From Pseudoalteromonas luteoviolacea (GTDB taxonomy: Bacteria; Pseudomonadota; Gammaproteobacteria; Enterobacterales; Alteromonadaceae): 64,000 nucleotides of DNA. The stretch spans positions 878,001-942,000 of the forward strand of contig NZ_JWIC01000010.1 in assembly GCF_000814765.1 (NCBI RefSeq), given 5' to 3'. The translations under genes were made by a program, and so were the position numbers. This document shows, one piece after another, positions 33,765 through 42,563 of the stretch; position 1 is the first letter of the stretch, and every line of letters starts with the position of its first letter. The notes under the pieces were generated by a model. The model was not told where the DNA came from and ran no database searches. It was given only the letters and a program-made list of their open reading frames with translations.

Positions 33765-34050
33765 AACTTAAGACCACCAGTGCTATCATCGATTGCAATA
33801 CTAAACACACTGAATTAGTCCAAATAATTGCAGGGCGTTTAAACCTCAAGCCATAAAGCAGCCAAAACATAAATACGACCACATAACCAAATAAAAAGCT
33901 CATCGATAAAGTGCTTTCAGCGTCGCGATTTACCTCGCTCAGTAATTGACCAAGTAATGCAAAGGCGCCTATACCACCAAATAAAACACCGGCGATATCC
34001 CAGTAGCGTTCATCACTCATCAAAAAGTGCGTCCAAGTGGCTCTCAACAT
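33763..34050 (-). CDS. SemiSWEET/PQ-loop-like small membrane protein
   Basis: A 95-residue protein with three transmembrane helices (about 15-37, 48-66 and 72-94), the size and layout of a bacterial SemiSWEET sugar transporter that works as a dimer. Family-like features are GGIGAFALLGQLL with Gln35, the Ser-rich start of helix 2 (TLSMSFLFGY), FWLLYGLRFKRPAIIWTN (LLYG, Pro73, Asn78). It overlaps the end of the HAD phosphatase gene by 7 bases and is probably its operon partner, which would fit uptake and processing of a sugar phosphate. Assignment is by pattern only. Confidence 0.6.
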   Translation of the reverse strand: MLRATWTHFLMSDERYWDIAGVLFGGIGAFALLGQLLSEVNRDAESTLSMSFLFGYVVVFMFWLLYGLRFKRPAIIWTNSVCLVLQSMIALVVLS

Positions 34051-34696
34051 ACTTGCCTCCCATGCAACAGCTTCGCATTCCAGTTTGTATAGTCATTTAT
34101 CCTGGCAACAATGTTAGGATGTGATAACTGACAAAACCGTCCGACCACTACCACGTCACATCCAGCAGACAAAGCGCCTTGCACACCAGCATCAGAGTCT
34201 TCAAACACAACACATTCACGACAAGATAGACCGAGCTTATTGGCAGCCGCAACGAATGGCTCAGGTTCTGGTTTACCTTGCCGGACATCTTCTGCACCGA
34301 TTAAATGAATGGGGGGCGGCAATTGACAGGTTTGCATCCGCTTTTGTGCATTATCACGATCTGCTGAAGTTGCTAATGCCCATGGCAGGTTCAACTGCTG
34401 TAAATGGGTCAAAAAGCGCTTTGCGCCCGCAATTTCTTTAACATATCTTGCAAATGCGGCCTCAGCACCTTCTAAATGCTTTACTTCCTGATGCAGATCC
34501 AAATGTGGCAAATATTGCTTTACATAGTCTTCGAAGCGAACACCTCGGCCATCTCTTAATACTTGCTCAATGTCGAGCTGATGCATTTGGCACCATGGTG
34601 CAATGGCTTTGGCAATGGCGGTATCAGAATCAACAAGTGTGCCATCCATATCAAAAATCGCCCTTTATACTTGGGCAAATGACAGTAAGACTCCAT
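34044..34696 (-). pseudogene. HAD sugar phosphatase, frameshifted near start
   Basis: A HAD-superfamily phosphatase resembling E. coli YfbT/HxpA. The body is intact: GAKRFLTHLQQL, LATSADRDNAQKRM, GKPEPEPF, VFEDSDAGVQGAL. The only open ATG (34649) gives MDGTLVDSD, which lacks the nucleophile Asp of DxDGT. Upstream in that frame are AIFD codons and then a stop. In the neighbouring frame an ATG at 34696 with an AAGGAGAG site yields MESYCHLPKYKG, which would join AIFDMDGT if one G were added to the GGG at about 34660-34662. So a single-base loss (or sequencing error) separates ribosome site and catalytic core. Translated as found, it would be inactive. Confidence 0.65.
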
Positions 34697-34835
34697 ATTT
34701 CTCTCCTTCAAAACAGGCATTAACACGCAAATAAGAAATTAAAAACGCAAAAAGATGCAAGTTAATGCAAATAATACGCTTGCGATCCCCCTAAGATCAA
34801 GTAAAATTCGGCAAAAAAGCGCAGGAACATGCAAA

Positions 34836-35600
34836 ATGCTATTGGCGGAACGACATCAATTAATCTTAGAACAACTCAATCTGCATGGCCGGATCACGTC
34901 TGTGGAGTTGGCAAAATCGTTGGCGGTAAGTGAAGACACAATCAGACGAGATCTCAACAAACTAGGCGAATTAAAACTGCTACACCGTGTTCATGGCGGT
35001 GCGTTGGTGATGCAAGAAGACAGTCCTGATTATTTTGACCGATTAAATACCCCTGATCCCTCAAAAAAGCGCTTTTTAGAACCGGCACTCACTATGCTAG
35101 AAGCAGGACAAACCATCGTCATTGACTCTGGCGAAACGTGTCGCTACCTCGCACAAAATTTGCCAGCCAATTTACCTTTAACGGTTGTCACAGGATGTCC
35201 GCTGATTGTGCAAGATCTCATGCAACACCCTCAGATACAGGTCATCCAAATTGGCGGTAAAATGTTTAAACCTGCCATGCGTACAGTCGGCCACAGTGCC
35301 ATCGAAATGCTCAAACAGATCCGCTTTGATATTGTTTTTATGGGGATCTGTGCATTTCATGCCAAACATGGCTTTTGCGTTAATTACCTCGAAGAGGCGG
35401 AAGTATTGCGTGCAACCATTGAGCAAGCCGATCGCACCGTGTTGATGGGACCCCACGATAAGCTGGATAAAACCAAAACTTACCAAATTGTGCCCGCACA
35501 TAAGATCAACCATGTGATCACCGATGAAGGCATACGTCAAGATGTGCAAACGAGCATCCAAAAACTGGGAATTGAGTTAACAATCGTGCCGAACAACTAG
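34836..35600 (+). CDS. DeoR/GlpR-family transcriptional regulator
   Basis: A 254-residue repressor. The HTH is at the N-terminus: MLLAERHQLILEQLNLHGRI, then SVELAKSLAVSEDTIRRDLN, and LHRVHGGAL closes the DeoR HTH. The sugar-phosphate-sensing domain follows (IVIDSGETCRYLAQNL; VGHSAIEML). I set the start at the ATG at 34836; the frame from 34755 would add 27 residues with no likeness to the family. It is divergent from the frameshifted HAD phosphatase/SemiSWEET pair and likely controls it. The gap contains several ATGCAA/GCAAA direct repeats (34725-34835) that could be operators. Confidence 0.88.
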   Translation: MLLAERHQLILEQLNLHGRITSVELAKSLAVSEDTIRRDLNKLGELKLLHRVHGGALVMQEDSPDYFDRLNTPDPSKKRFLEPALTMLEAGQTIVIDSGETCRYLAQNLPANLPLTVVTGCPLIVQDLMQHPQIQVIQIGGKMFKPAMRTVGHSAIEMLKQIRFDIVFMGICAFHAKHGFCVNYLEEAEVLRATIEQADRTVLMGPHDKLDKTKTYQIVPAHKINHVITDEGIRQDVQTSIQKLGIELTIVPNN

Positions 35601-35669
35601 GGTTTACTTGGCCTTTTGATCTTAGCCAGTTAGAATACGCCCGTTTTCGATCAAATTTGGAATTTTGCA

Positions 35670-36323
35670 GTGCTCTTAAATTACAACCCACCAACTGATC
35701 CCTATCTTGGCCTCTTATATCAGGACGATCACATGTTGGTGATCAACAAACCCAGCGGTTTGTTGACAGTACCGGGCAAAGATCCAAAACATGCAGACAG
35801 TGTCATTAACCGCATCAACCGGGTGTTTCCAACCGCAAAAATCGTGCATCGTCTAGATATGGCCACATCAGGTATTTTATGTTTAGCAATGCACAAAGAA
35901 GCGCACCGATTTTTAAGTATTCAATTTCAAGACCGACTGACTAAGAAGCGCTATGTCGCGCGTGTGCATGGCAAGCTAGAGAGTAAGGAAGGTTCTGTTG
36001 ATCTGCCCCTTATTTGTGACTGGCCCAATCGTCCTAAGCAAAAAGTTTGTCATGAATCTGGCAAGCCATCACTGACACATTATGAAGTGCTTGAATATGA
36101 GCCATACGCAACCCGCGTGTCACTTACGCCCATAACAGGCCGCTCACATCAATTAAGGGTACATATGCAGTCTCTGGGTCATGTTATTCTAGGTGATAGA
36201 CTCTATGCGACAGGTGATGCCCTCAAAGCCGCTGAGCGCTTGCAACTACATGCACAAATGTTAGAGATATGCCACCCAGTCAGTGGCGAGATGATGCAAT
36301 TTAATGCGCCAGATCCTTTTTAG
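35670..36323 (+). CDS. rluA: Pseudouridine synthase RluA
   Basis: A 217-residue enzyme (E. coli 219) that makes pseudouridine at 23S rRNA U746 and tRNA U32. The catalytic motif HRLDMATSG has nucleophile Asp63. The start MLLNYNPPTDPYLGLLYQDD and the ITGRSHQLRVHMQSLGHVIL block are typical of RluA, and there is no S4 domain, which separates it from RluC/RluD. It ends 16 bases before the convergent M20 gene. Confidence 0.93.
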   Translation: MLLNYNPPTDPYLGLLYQDDHMLVINKPSGLLTVPGKDPKHADSVINRINRVFPTAKIVHRLDMATSGILCLAMHKEAHRFLSIQFQDRLTKKRYVARVHGKLESKEGSVDLPLICDWPNRPKQKVCHESGKPSLTHYEVLEYEPYATRVSLTPITGRSHQLRVHMQSLGHVILGDRLYATGDALKAAERLQLHAQMLEICHPVSGEMMQFNAPDPF

Positions 36324-36339
36324 GCTCTGGCACATCGCT

Positions 36340-37653
36340 CTACTTTTGATTAAACAGATCTAACGCACTGGCCGTCATGGCACGTACTCCTGTTTTTAAA
36401 GCCAATGGATAATCTGGCGCAAATTTGCTTGAATGCAATGAAGGCAAACTGGTGCCATGTGTTTGCGCATCAGTATAAGCCTGTGGCGCTACACCCCCAA
36501 GCCAAAAAATGGTGATCGGAATATGGTCATCAGTGCGCCCGTACAGACCAAAATCTTCTCCCGCCATCACAGGTTCTGCTTTTACCACGTTCTCTGCGCC
36601 TAACTCACGTTTAATACTTGCGGTCACCGCAGTCGCAAGAACAGGATCATTGTAAGTTGATGGAATACTCTCTGATTCATGCACGTGCACAACGGGTGCG
36701 AATTCAGGCGACAACCCTGCGCTCAAAGCCACCCCTTTTGAAAGTCGCTTTAGTGCGGCTATTTGCTGATCTCTCACAGCGCTATCGTAAGACCGTAAAG
36801 TCAGCTGTAATTTTACTTCGTTAGAAATAATATTGTGCTTAGATCCACCATGAATCGATCCCACCGTGATCACTGAAGGTTTAAGCGGTGAGATCTCTCG
36901 ACTAGTAATGGTCTGGATCCCAAGTACAATGCGCGATGCCAACACAATAGGATCAATGGTTGTATGCGGATAAGCCCCATGACCACCTTGACCCTTTACC
37001 GTAATATCTACAGAGTCGACATTGGCTAAGGCATACCCTGGAGAGATGGCGACCTGCCCTGCTGGCAACGATGCACTGACATGTAAGCCAAGCACATGAT
37101 CAGGCTTGGCAAATTTGCTAAACAGGCCTTCTTTGAGTATGGCTTTTGCCCCAGCGCCCACTTCTTCAGCAGGCTGCGCCACCATCATTAAGGTGCCTTG
37201 CCACTGGTGCTTATTTTTTACCAGCTGCTCAGCTGCGCCAATGAAGCTGGTCATGTGAATATCATGCCCACAACCATGCATCACGCCGACCATATTATTA
37301 TTGGCATCTTTTACTCTGACTTTTGATGCATAAGGCTTTCCGGTCTGCTCAATAATTGGCAAGCCATCCGTATCTGCGCGGATCATCACCGTGGGCCCAT
37401 CTCCATTTTTCATCAGCCCCACGACGCCATAGCCGCCCACCCGTTCTGTGACGTCAAAGCCCAATGCAGCCAGCTCTTTTGCCAAACGTGCGCCCGTTTG
37501 CTTTTCTTGCATAGACAGCTCAGGGTTTTGATGTAGATGTAAATATAACGCTTCTAATTTAGGAAGCGACTGGTTTACCGCAGACTCTAGATTACGAGCA
37601 GCAGCGTGATGTACGCAGCACAATAGCGCCATTGATGTGAGCAATGTTTTCAT
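36340..37653 (-). CDS. Exported M20 family amidohydrolase
   Basis: A 437-residue metallohydrolase of the M20/IAA-amino-acid hydrolase group. The signal peptide MKTLLTSMALLCCVHHAAAR (residues 1-19, AAA-R) predicts a periplasmic location. Zinc ligand motifs are MHGCGHDIHM, PAEEVGAG (the catalytic Glu pair) and GLHVSASLPAG. GEDFGLYGR carries the late ligand region. It removes acyl groups from N-acyl amino acids or related amides; the substrate is unknown. It is alone, divergent from the HD-GYP gene. Confidence 0.88.
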   Translation of the reverse strand: MKTLLTSMALLCCVHHAAARNLESAVNQSLPKLEALYLHLHQNPELSMQEKQTGARLAKELAALGFDVTERVGGYGVVGLMKNGDGPTVMIRADTDGLPIIEQTGKPYASKVRVKDANNNMVGVMHGCGHDIHMTSFIGAAEQLVKNKHQWQGTLMMVAQPAEEVGAGAKAILKEGLFSKFAKPDHVLGLHVSASLPAGQVAISPGYALANVDSVDITVKGQGGHGAYPHTTIDPIVLASRIVLGIQTITSREISPLKPSVITVGSIHGGSKHNIISNEVKLQLTLRSYDSAVRDQQIAALKRLSKGVALSAGLSPEFAPVVHVHESESIPSTYNDPVLATAVTASIKRELGAENVVKAEPVMAGEDFGLYGRTDDHIPITIFWLGGVAPQAYTDAQTHGTSLPSLHSSKFAPDYPLALKTGVRAMTASALDLFNQK

Positions 37654-37824
37654 AACGTTATTATTGAATTGAAAAAGTCACTCCAGCTTGCAAACAATTG
37701 GTGATAAATGCAACCGTTTATGCCTGTCACTCTGGCCAAAAATGATCATTATCTGTGCACTTTTACGCTTTCATTTTGATATGCCTTTGCTAAGCTTAAA
37801 CTCTACACAAGGGGTTTTTATACT

Positions 37825-39018
37825 GTGAAAACAATAAATATCAAAGAGTTGCAGCCTGGTATGTTTGTTGTTGGTGTGATCAAGCAAGCCGGACACGTAC
37901 GCGTCAAAAATCAAGGCTGGGTGAGAGATGAAAAAGGGATCAGTAACCTGATCCATTCAGGTGTATTAGAAGTTGAGATCGATCCCGATAAAACCTTAGA
38001 TCAGTCCAAAGTCGAACCTGAGATCACCGAAGAAGTGACCACTTCAGCTAAACCAGATCCCTGGCATAAATCCGTCTCCGTCGAAGCTGAACTTGGCCAA
38101 GCTGTTAAAATGTATGAGCAAGCAAAGCAGCTACAGGAAAAGGCTTTCTCCGATATAAAAGAAGGTCGAAAAATAGATATCGCGGAGTTTAAAGAAACCG
38201 CTTCAGGCTTTATCGATTCGGTGTTTCGAAATCAAGATGCCCTTGCCTGCATCGCACGGATCCGTGAAAAAGATGGCTACCTGCTGGAGCACTCTCTAAA
38301 TGTATCCATTTTAATGAGTATCTTTGCCAAGCACCTTGGATTTGATCGCGATCTCATAGAAGAGCTGGCAACAGGTGCGCTTTTGCATGACATTGGCAAA
38401 ATCAAAATTCCTGACGATATACTACAAAAGCCCGATAAACTCAGCGAAAATGAATTCGCTATCATGCGAGAGCACGCCAAATATAGTCACGATATTGTTA
38501 AAGACAGTGGCTTAGGAGAAATCGCCGCAGAAATCGCGGGCTTTCATCACGAAAGGCTGGATGGTACGGGTTACCCATACGCAAAACAAGGTGACGAGCT
38601 GTCACAGTATGTACGCATGGTCTCCATTATTGATGTTTATGATGCGCTCACTGCGGACAGAGTCTATAAAGTCGGTATGACACCAATACAAGCGTTTAAA
38701 AAACTGCGTGCTGGATGTCCACATGAATTTGATGGTGATTTACTTAACCAGTTTATTCACTGTATCGGCATGTATCCGGTCGGCACGTTAGTCAAATTGA
38801 AAAGTCATCGAGTAGGCATTGTCGCAGCCAGCAACCCAACCTCTCCTCTGCAACCGATAGTAAAAGTGTTTTACAACGCAAAAAACATGTTTCATGTCGA
38901 AGTGAGAGACGTCGATTTAAGTGACAAACGCATCGACGATGAATTAGAGGCCGCCGTTAAGCCTGAAGAGTTTGGTTTAGACTTAATCAAATTTTTTCGT
39001 CACTCCATGTTACCTTAG
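37825..39018 (+). CDS. HD-GYP cyclic-di-GMP phosphodiesterase with DUF3391
   Basis: A 397-residue protein. Residues about 1-110 form the DUF3391 region (INIKELQPGMFVVGVI). The HD-GYP domain covers about 140-330, with HD at 188-189 (LLHDIGKIKIPDDIL), HHERLDGTGYP near 242 and the DVYDALTADR block. All metal and GYP residues are present, so it should hydrolyse cyclic di-GMP. The start is a GTG at 37825 preceded by AAGGGG. No receiver domain is present. It is monocistronic, with a hairpin after the stop. Confidence 0.92.
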   Translation: MKTINIKELQPGMFVVGVIKQAGHVRVKNQGWVRDEKGISNLIHSGVLEVEIDPDKTLDQSKVEPEITEEVTTSAKPDPWHKSVSVEAELGQAVKMYEQAKQLQEKAFSDIKEGRKIDIAEFKETASGFIDSVFRNQDALACIARIREKDGYLLEHSLNVSILMSIFAKHLGFDRDLIEELATGALLHDIGKIKIPDDILQKPDKLSENEFAIMREHAKYSHDIVKDSGLGEIAAEIAGFHHERLDGTGYPYAKQGDELSQYVRMVSIIDVYDALTADRVYKVGMTPIQAFKKLRAGCPHEFDGDLLNQFIHCIGMYPVGTLVKLKSHRVGIVAASNPTSPLQPIVKVFYNAKNMFHVEVRDVDLSDKRIDDELEAAVKPEEFGLDLIKFFRHSMLP

Positions 39019-39036
39019 CGCATCAAAGCGCTAAGG
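39013..39036. terminator. Hairpin between convergent HD-GYP and GspB-like genes
   Basis: CCTTAGCGC and GCGCTAAGG are perfect nine-base arms with a six-base loop, overlapping the HD-GYP stop region. It lacks a T-run but is well placed as a shared terminator. Confidence 0.55.
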
Positions 39037-39051
39037 TCATGATGAGGTGCG

Positions 39052-40146
39052 TTATGGGATCCAATCCTGCATCGCATTCAAGGTAAACTCAATCCCATCA
39101 AAATCAAACAACGCTTGTTCAGGTGTGATTTCAACAATGGTCAATGCCCCCAAATTATCCCCTTCATACAATTCGCGATTATTGACTTTTATCCAGCGTT
39201 TATCTGGCTCTGTGGCATAAATATGTGCTTGATACCGCAAAGATGGAATACTGTTTTGCAATTTAGGTGGCAATAGCTCCACAGGCGTTGCTCGTGCACT
39301 TTCTTTACTACTAGACACCACATCACTTTCTTCGTTTGAGTTTACGGTAAAGGTCGGACGCGTCTCTTCAACCGCTGCTGCGAACGCTTTCTTCAGCTCT
39401 TCTGATACGCCTGCAAGCTCATTGTCTTGACGACTTTGCGTACCATGAAATTGATTTGCTTGCTGAGTACCTGTGTACTGCTGAGGCATCGTTGTATTAT
39501 ACAGTTGTCCAGAGTTTGGCGCAGCGAATGATTGCTGTGGATAGGTCATATTCGGCTGAGCAAATTGCCCTGTCGTCGCGAACTGCTGTGTTTGTGGCAT
39601 CTGAGTTTGTACTGGTACATTGACAATTTGTCCCTGACTATTTACCGGTACTAGCTGCTGAGAATACACTGCACGGCCGCTGGCATCAAAGCCCACTTGC
39701 ACTGGCATCCATTGGTAATGAATTTGGTTTTGCACCACAGGCTGCTGCATTAATACCGGCTGTTGTACTGGGTTGTTCATCACTGGCGCATGCGCAACAG
39801 TCGTCGCAGGTACACTGCTTGAAACCTCTGGCTGCGTTGTGTCTGGCTCAGCTTGAGTACTACCAGAAGCGGCTACAGCCATGTCTGCCTCTGCGTTCTC
39901 TGTATTTGTCTCAACCTTAGGTGCAGCTTCAGCAGCCACGTGTGTTTGTTCGATATCAGTTGATTGCACTGATTGACCAAGGAAATACCCTGCGCTCAGT
40001 GCACAGACACTAATTAGCCCACCGCCTAAACCAAGACTTAAACGTCTATAAAATGCAACCTGTGCAGATTGACGTGCTTGTACATACTCTTGCTCAGATT
40101 TTGATTGTTGTTGTGATTGTTTTAATGCATTAACAAGATAAGACAT
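39052..40146 (-). CDS. GspB-like type II secretion accessory protein
   Basis: A 364-residue bitopic inner-membrane protein. A cytoplasmic N-terminus (MSYLVNALKQSQQQ) precedes one helix at about 36-58. A long low-complexity periplasmic linker rich in Gln, Pro, Thr and Val (60-240) follows. The C-terminal domain LRYQAHIYATEPDKRWIKVN to QDWIP has the GspB/PulB pattern. GspB works with the ATPase GspA (ExeA) to place the secretin in the outer membrane. It follows the GspA-like gene with a 9-base gap, supporting this role. No other gsp genes are in the window. Confidence 0.8.
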   Translation of the reverse strand: MSYLVNALKQSQQQSKSEQEYVQARQSAQVAFYRRLSLGLGGGLISVCALSAGYFLGQSVQSTDIEQTHVAAEAAPKVETNTENAEADMAVAASGSTQAEPDTTQPEVSSSVPATTVAHAPVMNNPVQQPVLMQQPVVQNQIHYQWMPVQVGFDASGRAVYSQQLVPVNSQGQIVNVPVQTQMPQTQQFATTGQFAQPNMTYPQQSFAAPNSGQLYNTTMPQQYTGTQQANQFHGTQSRQDNELAGVSEELKKAFAAAVEETRPTFTVNSNEESDVVSSSKESARATPVELLPPKLQNSIPSLRYQAHIYATEPDKRWIKVNNRELYEGDNLGALTIVEITPEQALFDFDGIEFTLNAMQDWIP

Positions 40147-40155
40147 GACACACCA

Positions 40156-41070
40156 TTAAAAAATATATGAAAGACCAAAACCGCAGGCAAACATTGCGGC
40201 CACCCAACCCGATACTAACATCGGCATATTGAGCTTTTTGGTTTGTTGTTCAGGGATTAAGTTCAGTGGCAACGCCTCTTTTGCGGCTTGCTGAGCTACC
40301 TGCTTAGTCACCTCTTGCTGCTGAGCAGAATACGCACCCAATAAACATCTATCTGCCAATAGATTAATCAGCCTAGGGATCCCTGCGGTCACTTGATGAA
40401 TATAGGCAATCGACTCATTGCTAAAAAGGTGATTTTGACAGCCAGCTTTATTGAGACGATGTTTGATATAAGAGAATACTTGAGACTCTGTCAACGGCAG
40501 CAAGTGATATCTCGCCGTGATCCTCTGTGCTAACTGACGCAACTCATTACGTTGTAATAGCTGCTGCAGTTCAGGCTGACCCACTAACACAATCTGTAAT
40601 AACTTTTTGTGATCCGTCTCTAAATTGGTCAATAAGCGAAGCTGCTCTAACACATCAGCCGCCAAATGTTGCGCCTCATCAATAATCAGCATGGTGTGGC
40701 CACCTTGCTCATGATTATCTAACAAACGTTTTTTGATCACATCGGTTAATGACTTGAGCGTTGCACCTTTCGCATCATATTCAATCTCTAATTCATCACA
40801 AATGCTGGCTAACAATTCCATTTCTGACAACGCTGGGTTTAACACAAACGCGACCTGCGTCGACTCAGGTAACTGCGCTAACATGCTGCGCGTCACGGTG
40901 GTTTTTCCTGTGCCTACTTCCCCTGTCAATAATACAAAGCCGCCGGCATCACCAAGTCCATAGGTTAAGTGTGCCAACGCTTCTTTGTGGCGATCACTTA
41001 AAAATAGAAACTCAGGATTTGGCGCAATTGAAAACGGTTTTTCCGTTAACCCAAAATAGCGTAAATACAC
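40156..41070 (-). CDS. Short ExeA/GspA-type AAA ATPase
   Basis: A 304-residue ATPase. MYLRYFGLTEKPFSIAPNPE is the hallmark start of the ExeA family. Walker A is GEVGTGKTT at 50-58; Walker B is MLIIDEAQHL near 130. A single C-terminal helix (285-303) would anchor it in the membrane. Full ExeA proteins are about 540 residues with a periplasmic peptidoglycan-binding half; here that half is absent and the neighbouring GspB-like gene supplies the periplasmic part. With GspB it likely assists secretin or pilus-machinery assembly. The ATG has only a weak ribosome site. Confidence 0.85.
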   Translation of the reverse strand: MYLRYFGLTEKPFSIAPNPEFLFLSDRHKEALAHLTYGLGDAGGFVLLTGEVGTGKTTVTRSMLAQLPESTQVAFVLNPALSEMELLASICDELEIEYDAKGATLKSLTDVIKKRLLDNHEQGGHTMLIIDEAQHLAADVLEQLRLLTNLETDHKKLLQIVLVGQPELQQLLQRNELRQLAQRITARYHLLPLTESQVFSYIKHRLNKAGCQNHLFSNESIAYIHQVTAGIPRLINLLADRCLLGAYSAQQQEVTKQVAQQAAKEALPLNLIPEQQTKKLNMPMLVSGWVAAMFACGFGLSYIF

Positions 41071-41242
41071 GATCTGTCTCTTTATTGTTAGAATGCTGCC
41101 TATAATGGCAAAAAATCACTTTAAGTTAAAACATTGTTTGCTTAATCAACACTGAATTTTTCACAATTTTGGGAACAAACATTTTAAACTCAAGATGATA
41201 ATGCCATAGTAAAACATGAAATAATGACGTATTAGGATAACT

Positions 41243-42352
41243 ATGAAGGTGTATTTGGTCGGTGGTGCCGTCAGAGATGAATTACTCGGCAGACCTATTT
41301 TAGAGCGAGACTATGTCGTCGTTGGCGCGACAATCAGGGATATGCTAAAACTAGGCTATCAGCAAGTTGGCAAAGACTTTCCAGTGTTTCTACACCCAGA
41401 AAGTAAAGATGAACACGCTTTAGCGCGCACTGAGCGCAAACAAGGGCAAGGCTATACCGGCTTTATTTGTGATTTTGCACCAACCATTACCTTAGAAGAT
41501 GATCTGATCCGCCGAGATCTCACCGTCAACGCCATTGCACAAGATGATCAAGGCAATTTGATCGACCCCTACCATGGCCAAACCGATCTAAAGAATAAGA
41601 TCTTACGCCACGTCAGTGATGCCTTCAGCGAAGATCCTCTTAGGATCTTGCGTGTTGCAAGATTCGCCGCGCGCTATCACTACCTAGGATTTACCATAGC
41701 CGATGAAACCATGCAATTAATGACGAGTATGGTTCAAGCTGGTGAGCTTAATACCCTCACCAAGGAGCGAGTATGGATGGAAATTGAAAAATCACTCAAA
41801 GATGGCGCTATTCATATATTTTCCAGAGTGATTGCGGATCTGGATGCCCTACCATTTGTCACACCTTGGCAAACCAAGTGGGATCAACACAATGCTAATA
41901 CATTGGCGGATCGGCTCAAACGCCTAGATCCACATAATGACACTTATTTGAGATCAGCGTTCAGTCTTTGGCAATATCAAGCGGATCTGAGCGAGTATAA
42001 CCTCGAACAAGATCATAAGATCCCAAAAGCTTACGCTGACAGCTTACGTGATTTACAAGCAAATTTGCCTTTATTACAATCAGACGATTGGCAAGCAGAC
42101 ACCCTCATGACCATTCTAAATCAACTCGATGCATGGCGTCGTCCAGAACGATTAAGTGTCTTCATCAGCACAGTACGCGTCATTGATGACATCTGCGCCG
42201 CCAAAGCCCTTGTACTCAACAAGGCATATCAAGTAGCGAGTAATGTCAAAGCGAAAGAGGTCATTGAGTTAGGAGCAAAGGGGCCTGAAATCAAAGTAGA
42301 AATGGATAAGCTTAAACTAAAACGCATTGCATGTTTATTCAGTAAGCAATAG
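41243..42352 (+). CDS. cca: CCA tRNA nucleotidyltransferase, HD-less
   Basis: A 369-residue class II nucleotidyltransferase that adds or repairs the CCA 3' end of tRNA. The catalytic head is VGGAVRDELLGRPILERDYV, with Glu21 and Asp23 in the place of the E. coli Asp21/Asp23 pair. LEDDLIRRDLTVNAIAQD and EDPLRILRVARFAARY follow. E. coli Cca has 412 residues and an HD phosphatase domain. Here the C-terminal part (205-369) has no HDLGK motif and is shorter, so the phosphodiesterase activity is probably lost. It is monocistronic. Confidence 0.92.
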   Translation: MKVYLVGGAVRDELLGRPILERDYVVVGATIRDMLKLGYQQVGKDFPVFLHPESKDEHALARTERKQGQGYTGFICDFAPTITLEDDLIRRDLTVNAIAQDDQGNLIDPYHGQTDLKNKILRHVSDAFSEDPLRILRVARFAARYHYLGFTIADETMQLMTSMVQAGELNTLTKERVWMEIEKSLKDGAIHIFSRVIADLDALPFVTPWQTKWDQHNANTLADRLKRLDPHNDTYLRSAFSLWQYQADLSEYNLEQDHKIPKAYADSLRDLQANLPLLQSDDWQADTLMTILNQLDAWRRPERLSVFISTVRVIDDICAAKALVLNKAYQVASNVKAKEVIELGAKGPEIKVEMDKLKLKRIACLFSKQ

Positions 42353-42514
42353 ATTTCATCATTTTTGAATGACTCTCACACGAACTCATATATAAGCTCC
42401 CATGTACCTTATATTCTCCCTAGCCAAGGTATATGGGTGCCATGACATCCATTTAATATCAAGGCTGTCATTTGGTGAGTGCTTGTAGAATCATCAATTT
42501 AACAGACAAAAAAA

Positions 42515-42537
42515 GCAGCCACATAAAATGTGGCTGC
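42515..42537 (-). terminator. Terminator of the large lipoprotein gene
   Basis: GCAGCCACAT and ATGTGGCTGC arms with a three-base loop, followed on the minus strand by seven T residues. The remainder of 42353-42563 shows no gene. Confidence 0.9.
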
Positions 42538-42563
42538 GATAAAATAAGTTTTATAGCTGGCCA

